Part shown: positions 48,957-59,452 of the stretch, piece by piece
Layout of the letters: each line of letters starts with the position of its first letter
Numbering within the stretch: position 1 is the stretch's first letter
DNA from: Streptomyces odontomachi
GTDB taxonomy: Bacteria > Actinomycetota > Actinomycetes > Streptomycetales > Streptomycetaceae
NCBI RefSeq assembly: GCF_024435355.1
Contig: NZ_JAMJWG010000008.1
Coordinates: forward strand, 248,001 to 312,000
Length of the DNA stretch: 64,000 bases
Reading direction: 5' to 3'
Translations under genes and position numbers: made by a program
The notes under the pieces: model-generated
What the model was told of the DNA's origin: nothing
Seen by the model: only the letters and a program-made list of their open reading frames with translations
Databases searched by the model: none

Positions 48957-49616
48957 TCACCGCACCCCACGCGGCCGGAACTGCACGCTGATACGGGGTC
49001 CGGCCGCCCGCACGCTCTTGGGAACGGCGTGCTCCCACGTCCGCTGGCAGGAGCCGCCCATCACGATCAGATCGCCGTGCCCGAGCGGTCGCCGCAGGGA
49101 GCTCCCGCCGCGGCGCGGCCGGAGCAGCAGATCGCGTGGCGTCCCCAGGGAGAGGATCGCGACCATGGTGTCCTCCTTGTCCCCGGTGGGGGCACCTCCC
49201 ACGCCCTTCAGGCGGTGGGGGACGATGCGGTCGCCGTGCCAGGCGACGCTGTCGCGACCGTCCCGGTACAGGCACAGCCCCGCCGTGACGAACGGCTCTC
49301 CCAGCTGGTCGGCGTAGTGCCGGGTGAGCGCCGCCCGCGCGTCGTCCAGCACCGGATCGGGCAGCGGATCCCCGTCGTCGTAGAAGGCGAGGAGACGGGG
49401 CACGGCCACCGTGTTCTCGTACATCCTGCGGCGCTCGGCGCGCCACGGCACGTCCCGGGCGAGCCGCTCGAACAGCGCGTCGGCGCCGGTCAGCCAGCCC
49501 GGCAACAGGTCGATCCAGGCGCCGTCACCGAGCACGGTGCGGCGTATGGCGCCCAGCGAGCCGAGCCGGGCGTGATCGTCCTGATCGAAGAGCGAGCCCT
49601 GGAGGTGCACCGACAT
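48957..49616 (-). CDS. AlkB-like 2-oxoglutarate/Fe(II) oxygenase
   Basis: 219 residues. The AlkB fold is recognisable: the metal-binding HxD in VAWHGDRIVP, the second His in TWEHAVPKS, and the Arg pair in RISVQFR that binds 2-oxoglutarate and substrate. AlkB proteins repair alkylated nucleic-acid bases by oxidative demethylation. ATG 49616 has GGAG 4-7 bases upstream; it starts MSVHLQGSLFDQ. It is monocistronic. DNA repair is the family role; a different substrate cannot be excluded. Confidence 0.88.
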   Translation of the reverse strand: MSVHLQGSLFDQDDHARLGSLGAIRRTVLGDGAWIDLLPGWLTGADALFERLARDVPWRAERRRMYENTVAVPRLLAFYDDGDPLPDPVLDDARAALTRHYADQLGEPFVTAGLCLYRDGRDSVAWHGDRIVPHRLKGVGGAPTGDKEDTMVAILSLGTPRDLLLRPRRGGSSLRRPLGHGDLIVMGGSCQRTWEHAVPKSVRAAGPRISVQFRPRGVR

Positions 49617-49908
49617 GACTCCAGCGTCGCACATCTTCGAACACATGAGCTAACAGGGGCCTCCGGGCTGCCGAGAAAGACTCGAGAACCCGAGGGCGGG
49701 AGAGCCGGAGTGCCGTGTTCTGGTTCGTCGGTCGCGTCGGTTACGCCAACGAGGGTTGGTATTCGGCCACAATCCGGGCCGCCTTCCGATCCTGTTCGCT
49801 CGGGCGGCCTACAGTCGGCGACGGCGTGCGGGGTGGCCGCTTCGCCGGCGGCATGCGTCAGGCCCCACTAGCCGCGCCAGGGACCTCCAGGGAACTCCGA
49901 GGAGTGGA

Positions 49909-50358
49909 ATGGACCCGATCGCTCGGTCGGCAGGGACCGCTCTGGTGGGCGCGATGGCCACGGACGCCTGGCACCAGGCACGGGCCGCGACGGTGGCCGT
50001 GTGGCGCCGCACCCGCCCCGATCGCGCCGACCACATCGCGGCCGAGCTGGAGAGCCTGCGCACCCAGGTGCTGACCGCCCGGGAGCATCACGATCCCGAC
50101 ACCGAGCAGGCCCTGGCGGGCGCCTGGCGGCTGCATCTGCAACAGCTCGTCGACGCCCACCCCGCCTTCGCCGACGAGCTACGCCGCCTCCTCGACGACC
50201 ACCTGAACCCCGCCCTCGCGGCCCACGAACGCACCCGCCACGAGCAGGCCCGGCGCGACGGGGCTCCGTACGGCGGCGCACCGTACGGCGGTATGCCGTA
50301 CGCCGGCGGGCGGCACGACGGTGCGCAGTACCGCGGAATCCAGTACGAGCAGGCCTAG
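49909..50358 (+). CDS. Conserved hypothetical helical protein
   Basis: 149 residues. The N-terminal 30 residues (MDPIARSAGTALVGAMATDAWHQARAATV) are a conserved amphipathic/hydrophobic segment that recurs in Streptomyces proteins of unknown role. A helical middle with many Glu/Arg/Leu follows. The C-terminus is repetitive Gly/Tyr/Pro (GAPYGGAPYGGMPYAGG). GAGGAG precedes ATG 49909. No function assigned. Confidence 0.65.
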   Translation: MDPIARSAGTALVGAMATDAWHQARAATVAVWRRTRPDRADHIAAELESLRTQVLTAREHHDPDTEQALAGAWRLHLQQLVDAHPAFADELRRLLDDHLNPALAAHERTRHEQARRDGAPYGGAPYGGMPYAGGRHDGAQYRGIQYEQA

Positions 50359-50406
50359 CCGGCGAGCAGGCCCGGCCCGACCGGGCGACGCCCACGCCCC
50401 TGCACA

Positions 50407-50465
50407 CCCGGCACCACCCGACACCCGACACCCGGCACCCGGCACCCGGCACCCGGCACCCGAAC
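50407..50465. repeat. 7-bp microsatellite
   Basis: About seven tandem CCGGCAC/CCGACAC units lie in the gap between the hypothetical gene and the aminotransferase. No coding role. Confidence 0.7.
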
Positions 50466-50594
50466 GGGCGTACGCATGGCGGCTCACGAAGCCGGCGCAG
50501 CGCGGGCGCGTGACCGGCGCCGATTCACCTCGGCCACACACCAGCCCATCCGTGACATGGCACACAAGACGGAGCGCACCTCGTTACGCGCCCG

Positions 50595-50606
50595 TAAAGT
50601 TGCGGT
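50595..50606 (+). promoter_or_regulatory. Leaderless-type -10 element of the aminotransferase
   Basis: TAAAGT at 50595-50600 ends six bases before ATG 50607, with no ribosome site in between. Transcription would start at or next to the ATG, giving a leaderless mRNA. Confidence 0.55.
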
Positions 50607-51818
50607 ATGCAGGTGATCCAATCCACGAAACTCGCCAATGTCTGCTACGAGATCCGGGGCCCGGTTCTCGAAGAGGCGATGCGTCTGGAGGCGGCGGGTC
50701 ACCGGATCCTCAAGCTCAACACGGGCAATCCGGCGGCCTTCGGCTTCGAGTGCCCGCCGGAGATCCTGGAGGACATCCTCCGCAACCTCGGCGACGCGCA
50801 CGGCTACGGCGACGCGAAGGGCCTGCTCGCGGCCCGCCGTGCGGTGGTCATGCACCACCAGACACTCGGCGTCGAGACCGACGTCGAGCATGTCTTCATC
50901 GGCAACGGCGTCTCCGAGCTGATCGTGATGGCCATGCAGGGCCTGCTCGACGACGGCGACGAGGTGCTGGTCCCGGCCCCGGACTACCCCCTGTGGACGG
51001 CCGCCGTCTCCCTGTCCGGCGGCACCGCGGTGCACTACCGCTGTGACGAGCAGTCCGACTGGATGCCCGACCTCGCCGACATTGAGCGCAAGGTCACCGA
51101 CCGCACCAAGGCGCTGGTGATCATCAACCCGAACAACCCGACCGGTGCGGTCTACGACGAGGAGATGCTGCGCGGGCTCACCGACATAGCCCGCCGGCAC
51201 AACCTCCTGGTCTGCTCCGACGAGATCTACGACAAGATCCTCTACGACGGCGCCACCCACACCCCCACCGCGGCCGTCGCGCCCGACCTGCTCACGCTCA
51301 CGTTCAACGGCATGTCGAAGGCCTACCGCGTGGCCGGCTTCCGGGTCGGCTGGCTCGTCATCTCCGGCCCGAAGGCGCACGCCGACTCGTACATAGAGGG
51401 TCTGACCATCCTGGCCAACATGCGCCTGTGCGCGAACATGCCGGGCCAGCACGGCGTGGTCGCGGCGCTCAGCGGACGGCAGTCGATCCAGGACCTGGTG
51501 CTGCCCGGCGGCCGGCTCAAGGAGCAGCGCGACACCGCGTACGAGTTGCTGACACAGATCCCCGGCGTCACCTGCGTGAAGCCGAAGGGGGCGCTCTACC
51601 TCTTCCCTCGTCTCGAGCCCAAGGCGTTCAAGATCAAGGACGACCGGCAGATGGTGCTGGACCTGCTGCGCACCGAGAAGATCATGGTGGTGCACGGCAC
51701 CGGTTTCAACTGGCCCGAGCCCGACCACTTCCGCGTGGTCACCCTGCCGACGGCGGCGGACCTCACGGACGCGGTGACACGGATCGGCACGTTCCTCGAC
51801 GGCTACGGGCAGGCATAA
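50607..51818 (+). CDS. Alanine-type aminotransferase (AlaT/AlaA-like)
   Basis: A 403-residue PLP-dependent class I/II aminotransferase. Motifs are LNTGNPAAFGFECP, INPNNPTGAVYDEE, CSDEIYDKILYDG and the PLP lysine in FNGMSKAYRVAGFRVGW. The full length matches bacterial AlaA/AlaT (glutamate-pyruvate aminotransferases), which link pyruvate and alanine pools. The start has a -10-like box at -12 and no Shine-Dalgarno sequence, so it is probably leaderless. Neighbouring PEP carboxykinase fits central carbon metabolism, but is not co-transcribed. Confidence 0.93.
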   Translation: MQVIQSTKLANVCYEIRGPVLEEAMRLEAAGHRILKLNTGNPAAFGFECPPEILEDILRNLGDAHGYGDAKGLLAARRAVVMHHQTLGVETDVEHVFIGNGVSELIVMAMQGLLDDGDEVLVPAPDYPLWTAAVSLSGGTAVHYRCDEQSDWMPDLADIERKVTDRTKALVIINPNNPTGAVYDEEMLRGLTDIARRHNLLVCSDEIYDKILYDGATHTPTAAVAPDLLTLTFNGMSKAYRVAGFRVGWLVISGPKAHADSYIEGLTILANMRLCANMPGQHGVVAALSGRQSIQDLVLPGGRLKEQRDTAYELLTQIPGVTCVKPKGALYLFPRLEPKAFKIKDDRQMVLDLLRTEKIMVVHGTGFNWPEPDHFRVVTLPTAADLTDAVTRIGTFLDGYGQA

Positions 51819-51870
51819 CGAAACCACCGCCTCCGACCAGAGGGAAACGCCCGCTACAGGGAGGCGCCCA

Positions 51871-52347
51871 CTAGAGAGACGCGGCCACCTGGGGCTGCGC
51901 GTCCTCGGTGGTACGGCCACCGGCCGCATGGAGGTCCATGCACTCCGCGGCCAGGATCGCCGCGGCCGTGTCCGCTCGGGACGCCGCCACCACCAGCGCG
52001 CGCCCGGCCAGGTCGTGCGCGCGGCGGTGCAGCGCGACGATCCGGGCCTGAGGTTCGTCCTCACCCGTGACGTCGGCGCCGGCGTCCATGCCGTCGACCG
52101 ATGGCAGGGTCGCCCGAGCCACCGGCCCGCCGGAGCGCAACCGGGACACCTGGGCGACCAACCGCCGACCCGCCGCGTCCAGCTCCGCGGCCGGGGCCAC
52201 GGCACGGATCTCATCGATGACGGCGAGCAGCGCGGCCAGATGGCCGGCCAGCTGGATGTCCAGCTCCTCCTCGCGCGTGCGATGCGGAAAGTCGGCGCGG
52301 GCACCGGCGACCGTGTGCACCGACTTGTGGCGGATCGGCTCGTACAT
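51871..52347 (-). CDS. Conserved helical protein of unknown function
   Basis: 158 residues, almost entirely helical and Ala/Leu/Arg-rich, without membrane or signal segments. It starts MYEPIRHKSVHTVAGARADFPHR and has a conserved C-terminal helix (HRRAHDLAGRALVVAASRADTAAAILAAECMDLH). GGGAGC lies 5-10 bases before ATG 52347. It lies between the aminotransferase (convergent) and PEP carboxykinase genes. No family I can name. Confidence 0.7.
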   Translation of the reverse strand: MYEPIRHKSVHTVAGARADFPHRTREEELDIQLAGHLAALLAVIDEIRAVAPAAELDAAGRRLVAQVSRLRSGGPVARATLPSVDGMDAGADVTGEDEPQARIVALHRRAHDLAGRALVVAASRADTAAAILAAECMDLHAAGGRTTEDAQPQVAASL

Positions 52348-52505
52348 GGGGGCTCCCGTGCCTAGACAGGAAACCATCCTAGCTTAGATTTCGTCTAAAC
52401 CTGAGTCTGCACCAAGGAAGGGTCGCCGTCTCCGACGGGGCCCGGGACGGTGCACCACACGGTCCATCCCGTCCGCCCCGAGCCCTTCACGTCGGTGCCG
52501 CCCCC

Positions 52506-54485
52506 TCAGCCCAGGCGCTTGACCAAGGCCTCGTGCTGGTCCCACAGCTCGCTCGGCGTGTGGGCGCCGTACGTGTCGAGGTGGTCGGAGATGAGGGCCG
52601 CCTCCCGGCGCCAGGCCTCCGAGTCGACGGTGAGCAGGAGGTCGAGGTCCGGACCGGAGAGATCCAGACCGTCCGTGTCCAGGGCCTCCTTGGTCGGCAG
52701 CACGCCGATCGGGGTGCGGACGCCGTCGGCCTGACCGTCGAGCCGCTCCACGATCCACTTCAGCACTCGGCTGTTCTCACCGAAGCCCGGCCAGACGTAC
52801 GCGCCCTCGTCGTTCTTCCGGAACCAGTTGACGTAGTAGATCTTCGGCAGCCGGGACTCGTCGCCCTCCCGCTCGACGGAGGAGCGGCCGACATCGATCC
52901 AGTGGGCCATGTAGTCGCCCATGTGGTAGCCGCAGAAGGGCAGCATCGCGAACGGGTCGCGGCGCAGTTCGCCGACCGTGCCCTCGGCCGCCGCGGTCTT
53001 CTCGGAAGCCACGTTCGCGCCCAGGAACACGCCGTGCGCCCAGTCGAAGGACTCGGTGACCAGCGGCACGGCGGTGGCGCGCCGGCCACCGAAGAGGATC
53101 GCCGAGATCGGCACGCCCTTCGGGTCCTCCCACTCCGGCGCGATGATCGGGCACTGGGCGGCGGGCGTGGTGAAGCGGGCGTTCGGATGGGCGGCCGGGG
53201 TGTCGGAGGCCGGCGTCCAGTCGTTGCCCCTCCAGTCGGTCAGATGCGCCGGGGGCTCCTCGGTCATGCCCTCCCACCACACGTCGCCGTCGTCGGTCAG
53301 AGCGACGTTCGTGAAGATTGAATTACCCCAGAGGGTCTTCATCGCGTTGGCGTTGGTGTGCTCGCCGGTACCGGGGGCGACGCCGAAGAACCCGGCCTCC
53401 GGGTTGATGGCGTAGAGCCGACCGTCGTCACCGAACCGCATCCAGGCGATGTCGTCACCGATGGTCTCGACCGTCCAACCCGGAACACTCGGTTCCAGCA
53501 TGGCGAGATTGGTCTTGCCACAGGCCGACGGGAATGCGGCGGCCACGTATGTGGCGCCCGCCCGTCGCCCACCACCACCCTCGACCGAGGACCTGCGGTC
53601 CGCCGCCTCGTCTCGGGGCGGCGTCAGCTTGAGGATCAGCATGTGCTCGGCAAGCCACCCCTCGTCGCGCGCCATCACCGAAGCGATCCGCAGGGCGTAG
53701 CACTTCTTGCCGAGCAGCGCGTTGCCGCCGTAGCCGGAGCCGTACGACCAGATCTCGCGGTCCTCGGGGAAGTGCGAGATGTACTTGGTGGGGTTGCAGG
53801 GCCAGGGCACGTCCGACTCACCGCCGGCAAGCGGGGCGCCAACGGTGTGCACGGCTTTGACAAAGGCACCGTCGGCACCGAGCGCGTCCAGCACCGGCCG
53901 CCCCATCCGGGTCATGGTCCGCATGGAGACCGCCACATAGGCGGAGTCGGTGATCTCCACGCCCATCGCGGAGAGCGGCGAGCCGAGCGGCCCCATGCAG
54001 AACGGCACCACGTACATCGTCCGCCCGCGCATGGCCCCCCGGAAGAGGCCTCCCTGGCCGCCGCTTCCCTGGAAGACGTCCCGCATCTGAGCGGGATCCA
54101 TCCAGTGGTTGGTGGGCCCCGCGTCCTCCTCGCGCTCCGAGCAGATGAACGTGCGGTCCTCGACGCGGGCGACGTCCCGGGGGTCGGAGGCCGCGTAGTA
54201 AGAGTGCGGGCGTTTGACGGGGTCGAGCCTCTTGAACGTGCCTTTCTCGACCAGTTCCTCACACAGGCGCTGGTACTCGGCCTCGGAGCCGTCGCACCAG
54301 ACCACCCGGTCCGGCTGGGTCAGTGCGGCGATCTCGTCGACCCAGGCGGTGAGGCCGCGGTGGCCGGTCGGGGGTGTGGCGGAGGCGGTGCCGGGACGGG
54401 CGGAGGAAGCCGGAGTGGGCTCGGGGGTCCGGACGGTGTCCGAGGTACGGGAACCCGTACCGGAGAGCACAGCATCGCGCGCCAC
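52506..54485 (-). CDS. pckG: Phosphoenolpyruvate carboxykinase (GTP)
   Basis: A 659-residue enzyme converting oxaloacetate and GTP to PEP in gluconeogenesis. Motifs are the phosphate loop AAFPSACGKTNLAML, the metal-binding IGDDIAWMRF, the mobile-loop region NPTKYISHFPEDREIW, and ILFGGRRATAVPLV. It is about 45 residues longer than typical because of a Thr/Pro/Ser-rich N-terminus and a roughly 15-residue Gly/Arg insertion just before the P-loop strand. GTG 54485 has GGAG 5-8 bases upstream. It is divergent from trhA across a 317-base gap. Confidence 0.96.
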   Translation of the reverse strand: MARDAVLSGTGSRTSDTVRTPEPTPASSARPGTASATPPTGHRGLTAWVDEIAALTQPDRVVWCDGSEAEYQRLCEELVEKGTFKRLDPVKRPHSYYAASDPRDVARVEDRTFICSEREEDAGPTNHWMDPAQMRDVFQGSGGQGGLFRGAMRGRTMYVVPFCMGPLGSPLSAMGVEITDSAYVAVSMRTMTRMGRPVLDALGADGAFVKAVHTVGAPLAGGESDVPWPCNPTKYISHFPEDREIWSYGSGYGGNALLGKKCYALRIASVMARDEGWLAEHMLILKLTPPRDEAADRRSSVEGGGGRRAGATYVAAAFPSACGKTNLAMLEPSVPGWTVETIGDDIAWMRFGDDGRLYAINPEAGFFGVAPGTGEHTNANAMKTLWGNSIFTNVALTDDGDVWWEGMTEEPPAHLTDWRGNDWTPASDTPAAHPNARFTTPAAQCPIIAPEWEDPKGVPISAILFGGRRATAVPLVTESFDWAHGVFLGANVASEKTAAAEGTVGELRRDPFAMLPFCGYHMGDYMAHWIDVGRSSVEREGDESRLPKIYYVNWFRKNDEGAYVWPGFGENSRVLKWIVERLDGQADGVRTPIGVLPTKEALDTDGLDLSGPDLDLLLTVDSEAWRREAALISDHLDTYGAHTPSELWDQHEALVKRLG

Positions 54486-54762
54486 GATTGCTCCTAAATG
54501 AGGGTTGTGTGAGTGATGGCCCTGCCGTCAAAGCCGCGGCCCGGATCCCGGCTGCTCGTGCCGCACATGCCCCGCACGAGCATGCACACCCCCGCACGAT
54601 CGCTCATCTGGACCCGACCGCTCTCATCTGATCCTGCGCCGTGATCGCCCATCTGTCCAGAGGGCCTCACACATGAGCACCGTGACCCTGACCACGCCCC
54701 ACCGGCATCCACCCTCCACACCCACCCCCCCGGCACAGCCTTGGCCTCCCCCTGACACTCAC

Positions 54763-54791
54763 TTGATCCACGACTTACGGAGGCGTAGGTA
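54763..54791 (+). promoter_or_regulatory. Promoter of trhA
   Basis: TTGATC at 54763-54768 and TAGGTA at 54786-54791, with a 17-base spacer. A start site about seven bases downstream would fall between the two candidate ATGs (54794 and 54803), pointing to a leaderless message from 54803. The remaining upstream gap (54486-54762) shows nothing else convincing. Confidence 0.55.
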
Positions 54792-54802
54792 CCATGCCGT
54801 GC

Positions 54803-55552
54803 ATGACTGCGCCCGTCCCCGACGCATCCACCGACCCGGCCAGCGCCGACTCCGAGACGTCCTCTGCCCAGGTGTCGGCGCCCTCGCTGCCGCAGCAGAT
54901 GGCCCAGCTGCCCCAGCAGGTCAAGCCCCTGCTACGTGGCTGGTTGCACGCCGGGATGTTCCCCGCGGTACTGATCGCCGGGCTGGTCCTCACCGCCCTC
55001 GCGGACTCCCCGCGCGGCCGCATCGCCTGCGGGATCTACGTCCTGACGGCCTGCCTGCTGTTCGGAGTGAGCGCGCTCTACCACCGCGGCAACTGGGGCC
55101 CGCGCACCGGCCGCATCCTGCGCCGCCTCGACCACGCGAACATCTTCCTGATCATCGCCGGCACCTACACCCCCCTGACATTGCTGCTGCTGCCCGACGG
55201 CAAGGGCACCTGGCTGCTGTGGGGAATATGGGGCGCCGCGGCGGCCGGCATCATCTTCCGCGTCTTCTGGGTCGGCGCCCCGCGCTGGCTCTACACACCG
55301 TGCTACATCGCCATGGGCTGGGCCGCCGTCTTCTTCCTGCCGGACTTCCTGCGCACAGGGGGCGTGGCGGTACTGCTCTGCGTGCTCGTGGGCGGGCTGC
55401 TCTACAGCCTGGGCGGCGTGGTCTACGGCATCAAGCGGCCGAACCCGTCACCGCGCTGGTTCGGCTTCCACGAGGTCTTCCACTCCTTCACGCTCGCGGC
55501 GTTCGCCGTCCACTACGTGGGCATCTCGCTGGTCGCCTACCAGCACGCGTGA
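54803..55552 (+). CDS. trhA: Hemolysin III / TrhA-type PAQR membrane protein
   Basis: 249 residues with seven hydrophobic helices after a disordered 45-residue N-terminus. PAQR-family markers are SALYHRGNW, DHANIFLIIAGTYTPLTLL and the C-terminal metal-binding FHEVFHSFTLAAFAVHYVG. Bacterial TrhA is linked to membrane energy/fluidity homeostasis; the haemolysin name is historical. The start is taken at ATG 54803 because of the promoter position; ATG 54794, with CGGAGG upstream, is the alternative. It is followed 75 bases later by the Mut7-C gene. Confidence 0.9.
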   Translation: MTAPVPDASTDPASADSETSSAQVSAPSLPQQMAQLPQQVKPLLRGWLHAGMFPAVLIAGLVLTALADSPRGRIACGIYVLTACLLFGVSALYHRGNWGPRTGRILRRLDHANIFLIIAGTYTPLTLLLLPDGKGTWLLWGIWGAAAAGIIFRVFWVGAPRWLYTPCYIAMGWAAVFFLPDFLRTGGVAVLLCVLVGGLLYSLGGVVYGIKRPNPSPRWFGFHEVFHSFTLAAFAVHYVGISLVAYQHA

Positions 55553-55627
55553 CGGCGGTGGGCCGGGGTGGTCCCGGCCCACCGAAACACGGTGAAATCC
55601 GTCCCACCCGCGTGACATCCTGGCCCC

Positions 55628-56359
55628 GTGAACGGTCCCGAGATCCACATCGAGTTCGCCCCCGAGCTGGACCTGTTCGTACCGCAGGCACGCCGGCGAG
55701 GACCCACGGCGCTGGTCACCGACGGTGTCTCCTCGCTCGGCCACGTCGTGGAATCGCTCGGGGTGCCGCTGACCGAGGTCGGCGAGCTACTGGTGAACGG
55801 GCACCCGGCGGCCAGGTCGCACGTCCCGGCCGCGGGCGAATCGGTACGGGTACGGACGGTCACCCGTCCCCAGCGCATCGAAGGCGCCCCCCTCCGCTTC
55901 CTCCTCGACGTCCACCTGGGCACGCTGGCGCGTCGACTGCGACTGCTCGGGGTGGACACGGCGTACGAATCGACCGACATCGGCGACGCCGCGCTGGCCG
56001 GTCGCTCCGCCGCGGAACGGCGCGTGATGCTCAGCCGGGACCGCGGTCTGCTGCGGCGCCGTGAGCTGTTCGCCGGCGGATACGTCTACAGCGACAAGCC
56101 GGACGACCAGCTCCACGACGTGCTCGGCCGCTTCGCACCCGAGCTACGACCGTGGACCCGCTGCACCGCGTGCAACGGCGAGCTGAAAGAGACCCCCAAA
56201 GACGACGTCGCGGACCTCCTCGAGCACGGCACCCAACGCACGTACGACGTCTTTGCCCAGTGCACGGCGTGCGGGCGGGTGTACTGGCGGGGCGCTCACC
56301 ACGACCGCCTCGAGCGCATCGTCGAGGCGGCCATGGGTTGCCACGGCGATCCCGGGTGA
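55628..56359 (+). CDS. Mut7-C RNase-fold protein with N-terminal ubiquitin-like domain
   Basis: 243 residues. The first 80 form a ubiquitin-like (Mut7-C_ub) domain. The Mut7-C domain (about 88-235) is a PIN-like fold: APLRFLLDVHLGTLARRLRLLGVDTAYES, MLSRDRGLLRRRELFAGGYVYSDKPDDQL. A zinc ribbon (CTACNGEL...CTACGRVYWRGAHHDRL) completes it. The acidic residues expected for nuclease activity are present. GTG 55628 lacks an obvious ribosome site. RNA is the likely substrate by family; no direct evidence here. Confidence 0.9.
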   Translation: MNGPEIHIEFAPELDLFVPQARRRGPTALVTDGVSSLGHVVESLGVPLTEVGELLVNGHPAARSHVPAAGESVRVRTVTRPQRIEGAPLRFLLDVHLGTLARRLRLLGVDTAYESTDIGDAALAGRSAAERRVMLSRDRGLLRRRELFAGGYVYSDKPDDQLHDVLGRFAPELRPWTRCTACNGELKETPKDDVADLLEHGTQRTYDVFAQCTACGRVYWRGAHHDRLERIVEAAMGCHGDPG

Positions 56360-56418
56360 CCCCTGGTCCCACGCTGCCCACGACGCGGCCAGGCTGTTCG
56401 TCCGGGTCGCCCGGGTCG

Positions 56419-56560
56419 CACGTGACCGTGGGGTTTGGCTGGGCGGCTCGTCCGAGTGCCCGGAACCGTTCACGTGACCGTACGGTGCGGCTACGCCGTT
56501 CGTCCGGGGGCCCGGTGCCGTTGCACGTGACCGTGCGTCGTGGCCTGTGCCCACCCGTTC
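56419..56560. repeat. 52-53-bp tandem repeat, about 3 copies
   Basis: CACGTGACCGT opens each unit at 56419, 56471 and 56524; the rest of the unit is more diverged. It forms the first part of the gene-free stretch 56360-57208. Confidence 0.65.
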
Positions 56561-56566
56561 CGCCCT

Positions 56567-56585
56567 GCGGAACGACTGCCCACAG
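56567..56585. repeat. Dispersed intergenic repeat, second copy
   Basis: 19 bases, GCGGAACGACTGCCCACAG, identical to 23374-23392. Both copies lie in intergenic GC-rich hairpin sequence. Confidence 0.7.
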
Positions 56586-56701
56586 AAGGTTTGGGGTGCC
56601 CCCGTCCACAGAGGGGTAGGGGCGGTGTCCCCTTGTCCTGGGCGCCGAAGGGCCGCTTGTCCTGGGTGCCGAAGGGCCGCGTTCGGTGGGGTGGGTGGGT
56701 C

Positions 56702-57032
56702 GGTGTCGCGGGGGTATGTACGTGCTCGGCCGGCGCGATTGCCCTGGACCGTCAGTTCACGGCACCCAGCGGCGGTCCTGCGCGCGCACATACCCCCACG
56801 ACACCTCCCGTCTCACTCGCGGCTCTCCCCCGGTGACCCTTCTTTTCCTTCCTCCACCCCTTCCGGGGTGTCGCCCCCACGGGCATGGGGCAAGCCCCCA
56901 CCGGGGTGCAGGTCGCGTACGAGACGGGAGGGGGCGTGGGGGATGTGCGCGCGCAGGACCGCCGCCGAGTGCCGGTGAACTGACGGTCCACGATCATCGC
57001 GCCGGCCGAGCACGTACATCCCCCACGCCCCC
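56702..57032. repeat. Large inverted repeat, arms about 113 bp, possible MITE-like pair
   Basis: The arm 56702-56814 is an imperfect inverted copy of 56921-57032, around a 106-base centre. Each arm's main part (56702-56805 and 56930-57032) also has its own terminal inverted repeats of 17-18 bases, for example 56702-56719 against 56788-56805 with one mismatch. Each arm thus looks like a 103-104-base MITE-like unit, the two in opposite orientation. No ORF is evident. The flanks are GC-rich non-coding sequence. Confidence 0.8.
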
Positions 57033-57123
57033 GACCCACAACGAAACAGAAGGCGACCCCAGCCACAGGCGCACCCGCACTCGCCAACGCGCACCAGCGC
57101 ACCGGCACACGCCGCGCAATCAA

Positions 57124-57152
57124 CAGCCCGTCCGGCGATTGAGGACGAGGCC
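57124..57152. repeat. Short Streptomyces-type intergenic repeat
   Basis: The motif beginning CAGCCCGTCCGGCGATTGAG is one that I recall as recurring widely between Streptomyces genes. It sits next to the terminator hairpin of the DUF255 gene. Confidence 0.5.
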
Positions 57153-57173
57153 GTCAAGGCCGACAAGGGGGGC

Positions 57174-57192
57174 CTGGGGGCAAAGCCCCCAG
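57174..57192 (-). terminator. Terminator of the DUF255 gene
   Basis: A perfect 8-base stem, CTGGGGGC-AAA-GCCCCCAG, 17 bases beyond the stop codon on the minus strand. Confidence 0.75.
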
Positions 57193-57208
57193 TGGGGCAA
57201 CCACGGGG

Positions 57209-59269
<2,061 letters not shown>

Positions 59270-59452
59270 GCGTCAATCCTTGCGCATGGTGCCGGTGGCG
59301 TGCGGACCCGCCACGGCGGTGAGGAACGGATAGAACCGGAGTGTGTAGTTCCGGTGGGATCCGTGGCATGGCGCGCGGGCACCGTACCCTCGCGTCCTGC
59401 GTGCCCGCGCACGACACTGGTCTTCAGACGTGCGGGCGACAGGGGGTATGTC

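Noticed and set aside
50359..50606. Small gene in the gap before the aminotransferase
   Set aside because: The open frames here run through a 7-bp microsatellite and have no ribosome site or conserved feature.
54673..56064. 463-codon plus-strand frame across trhA and the Mut7-C gene
   Set aside because: It overlaps two genes with clear families in other frames and translates to Arg/Pro-rich sequence without any motif.
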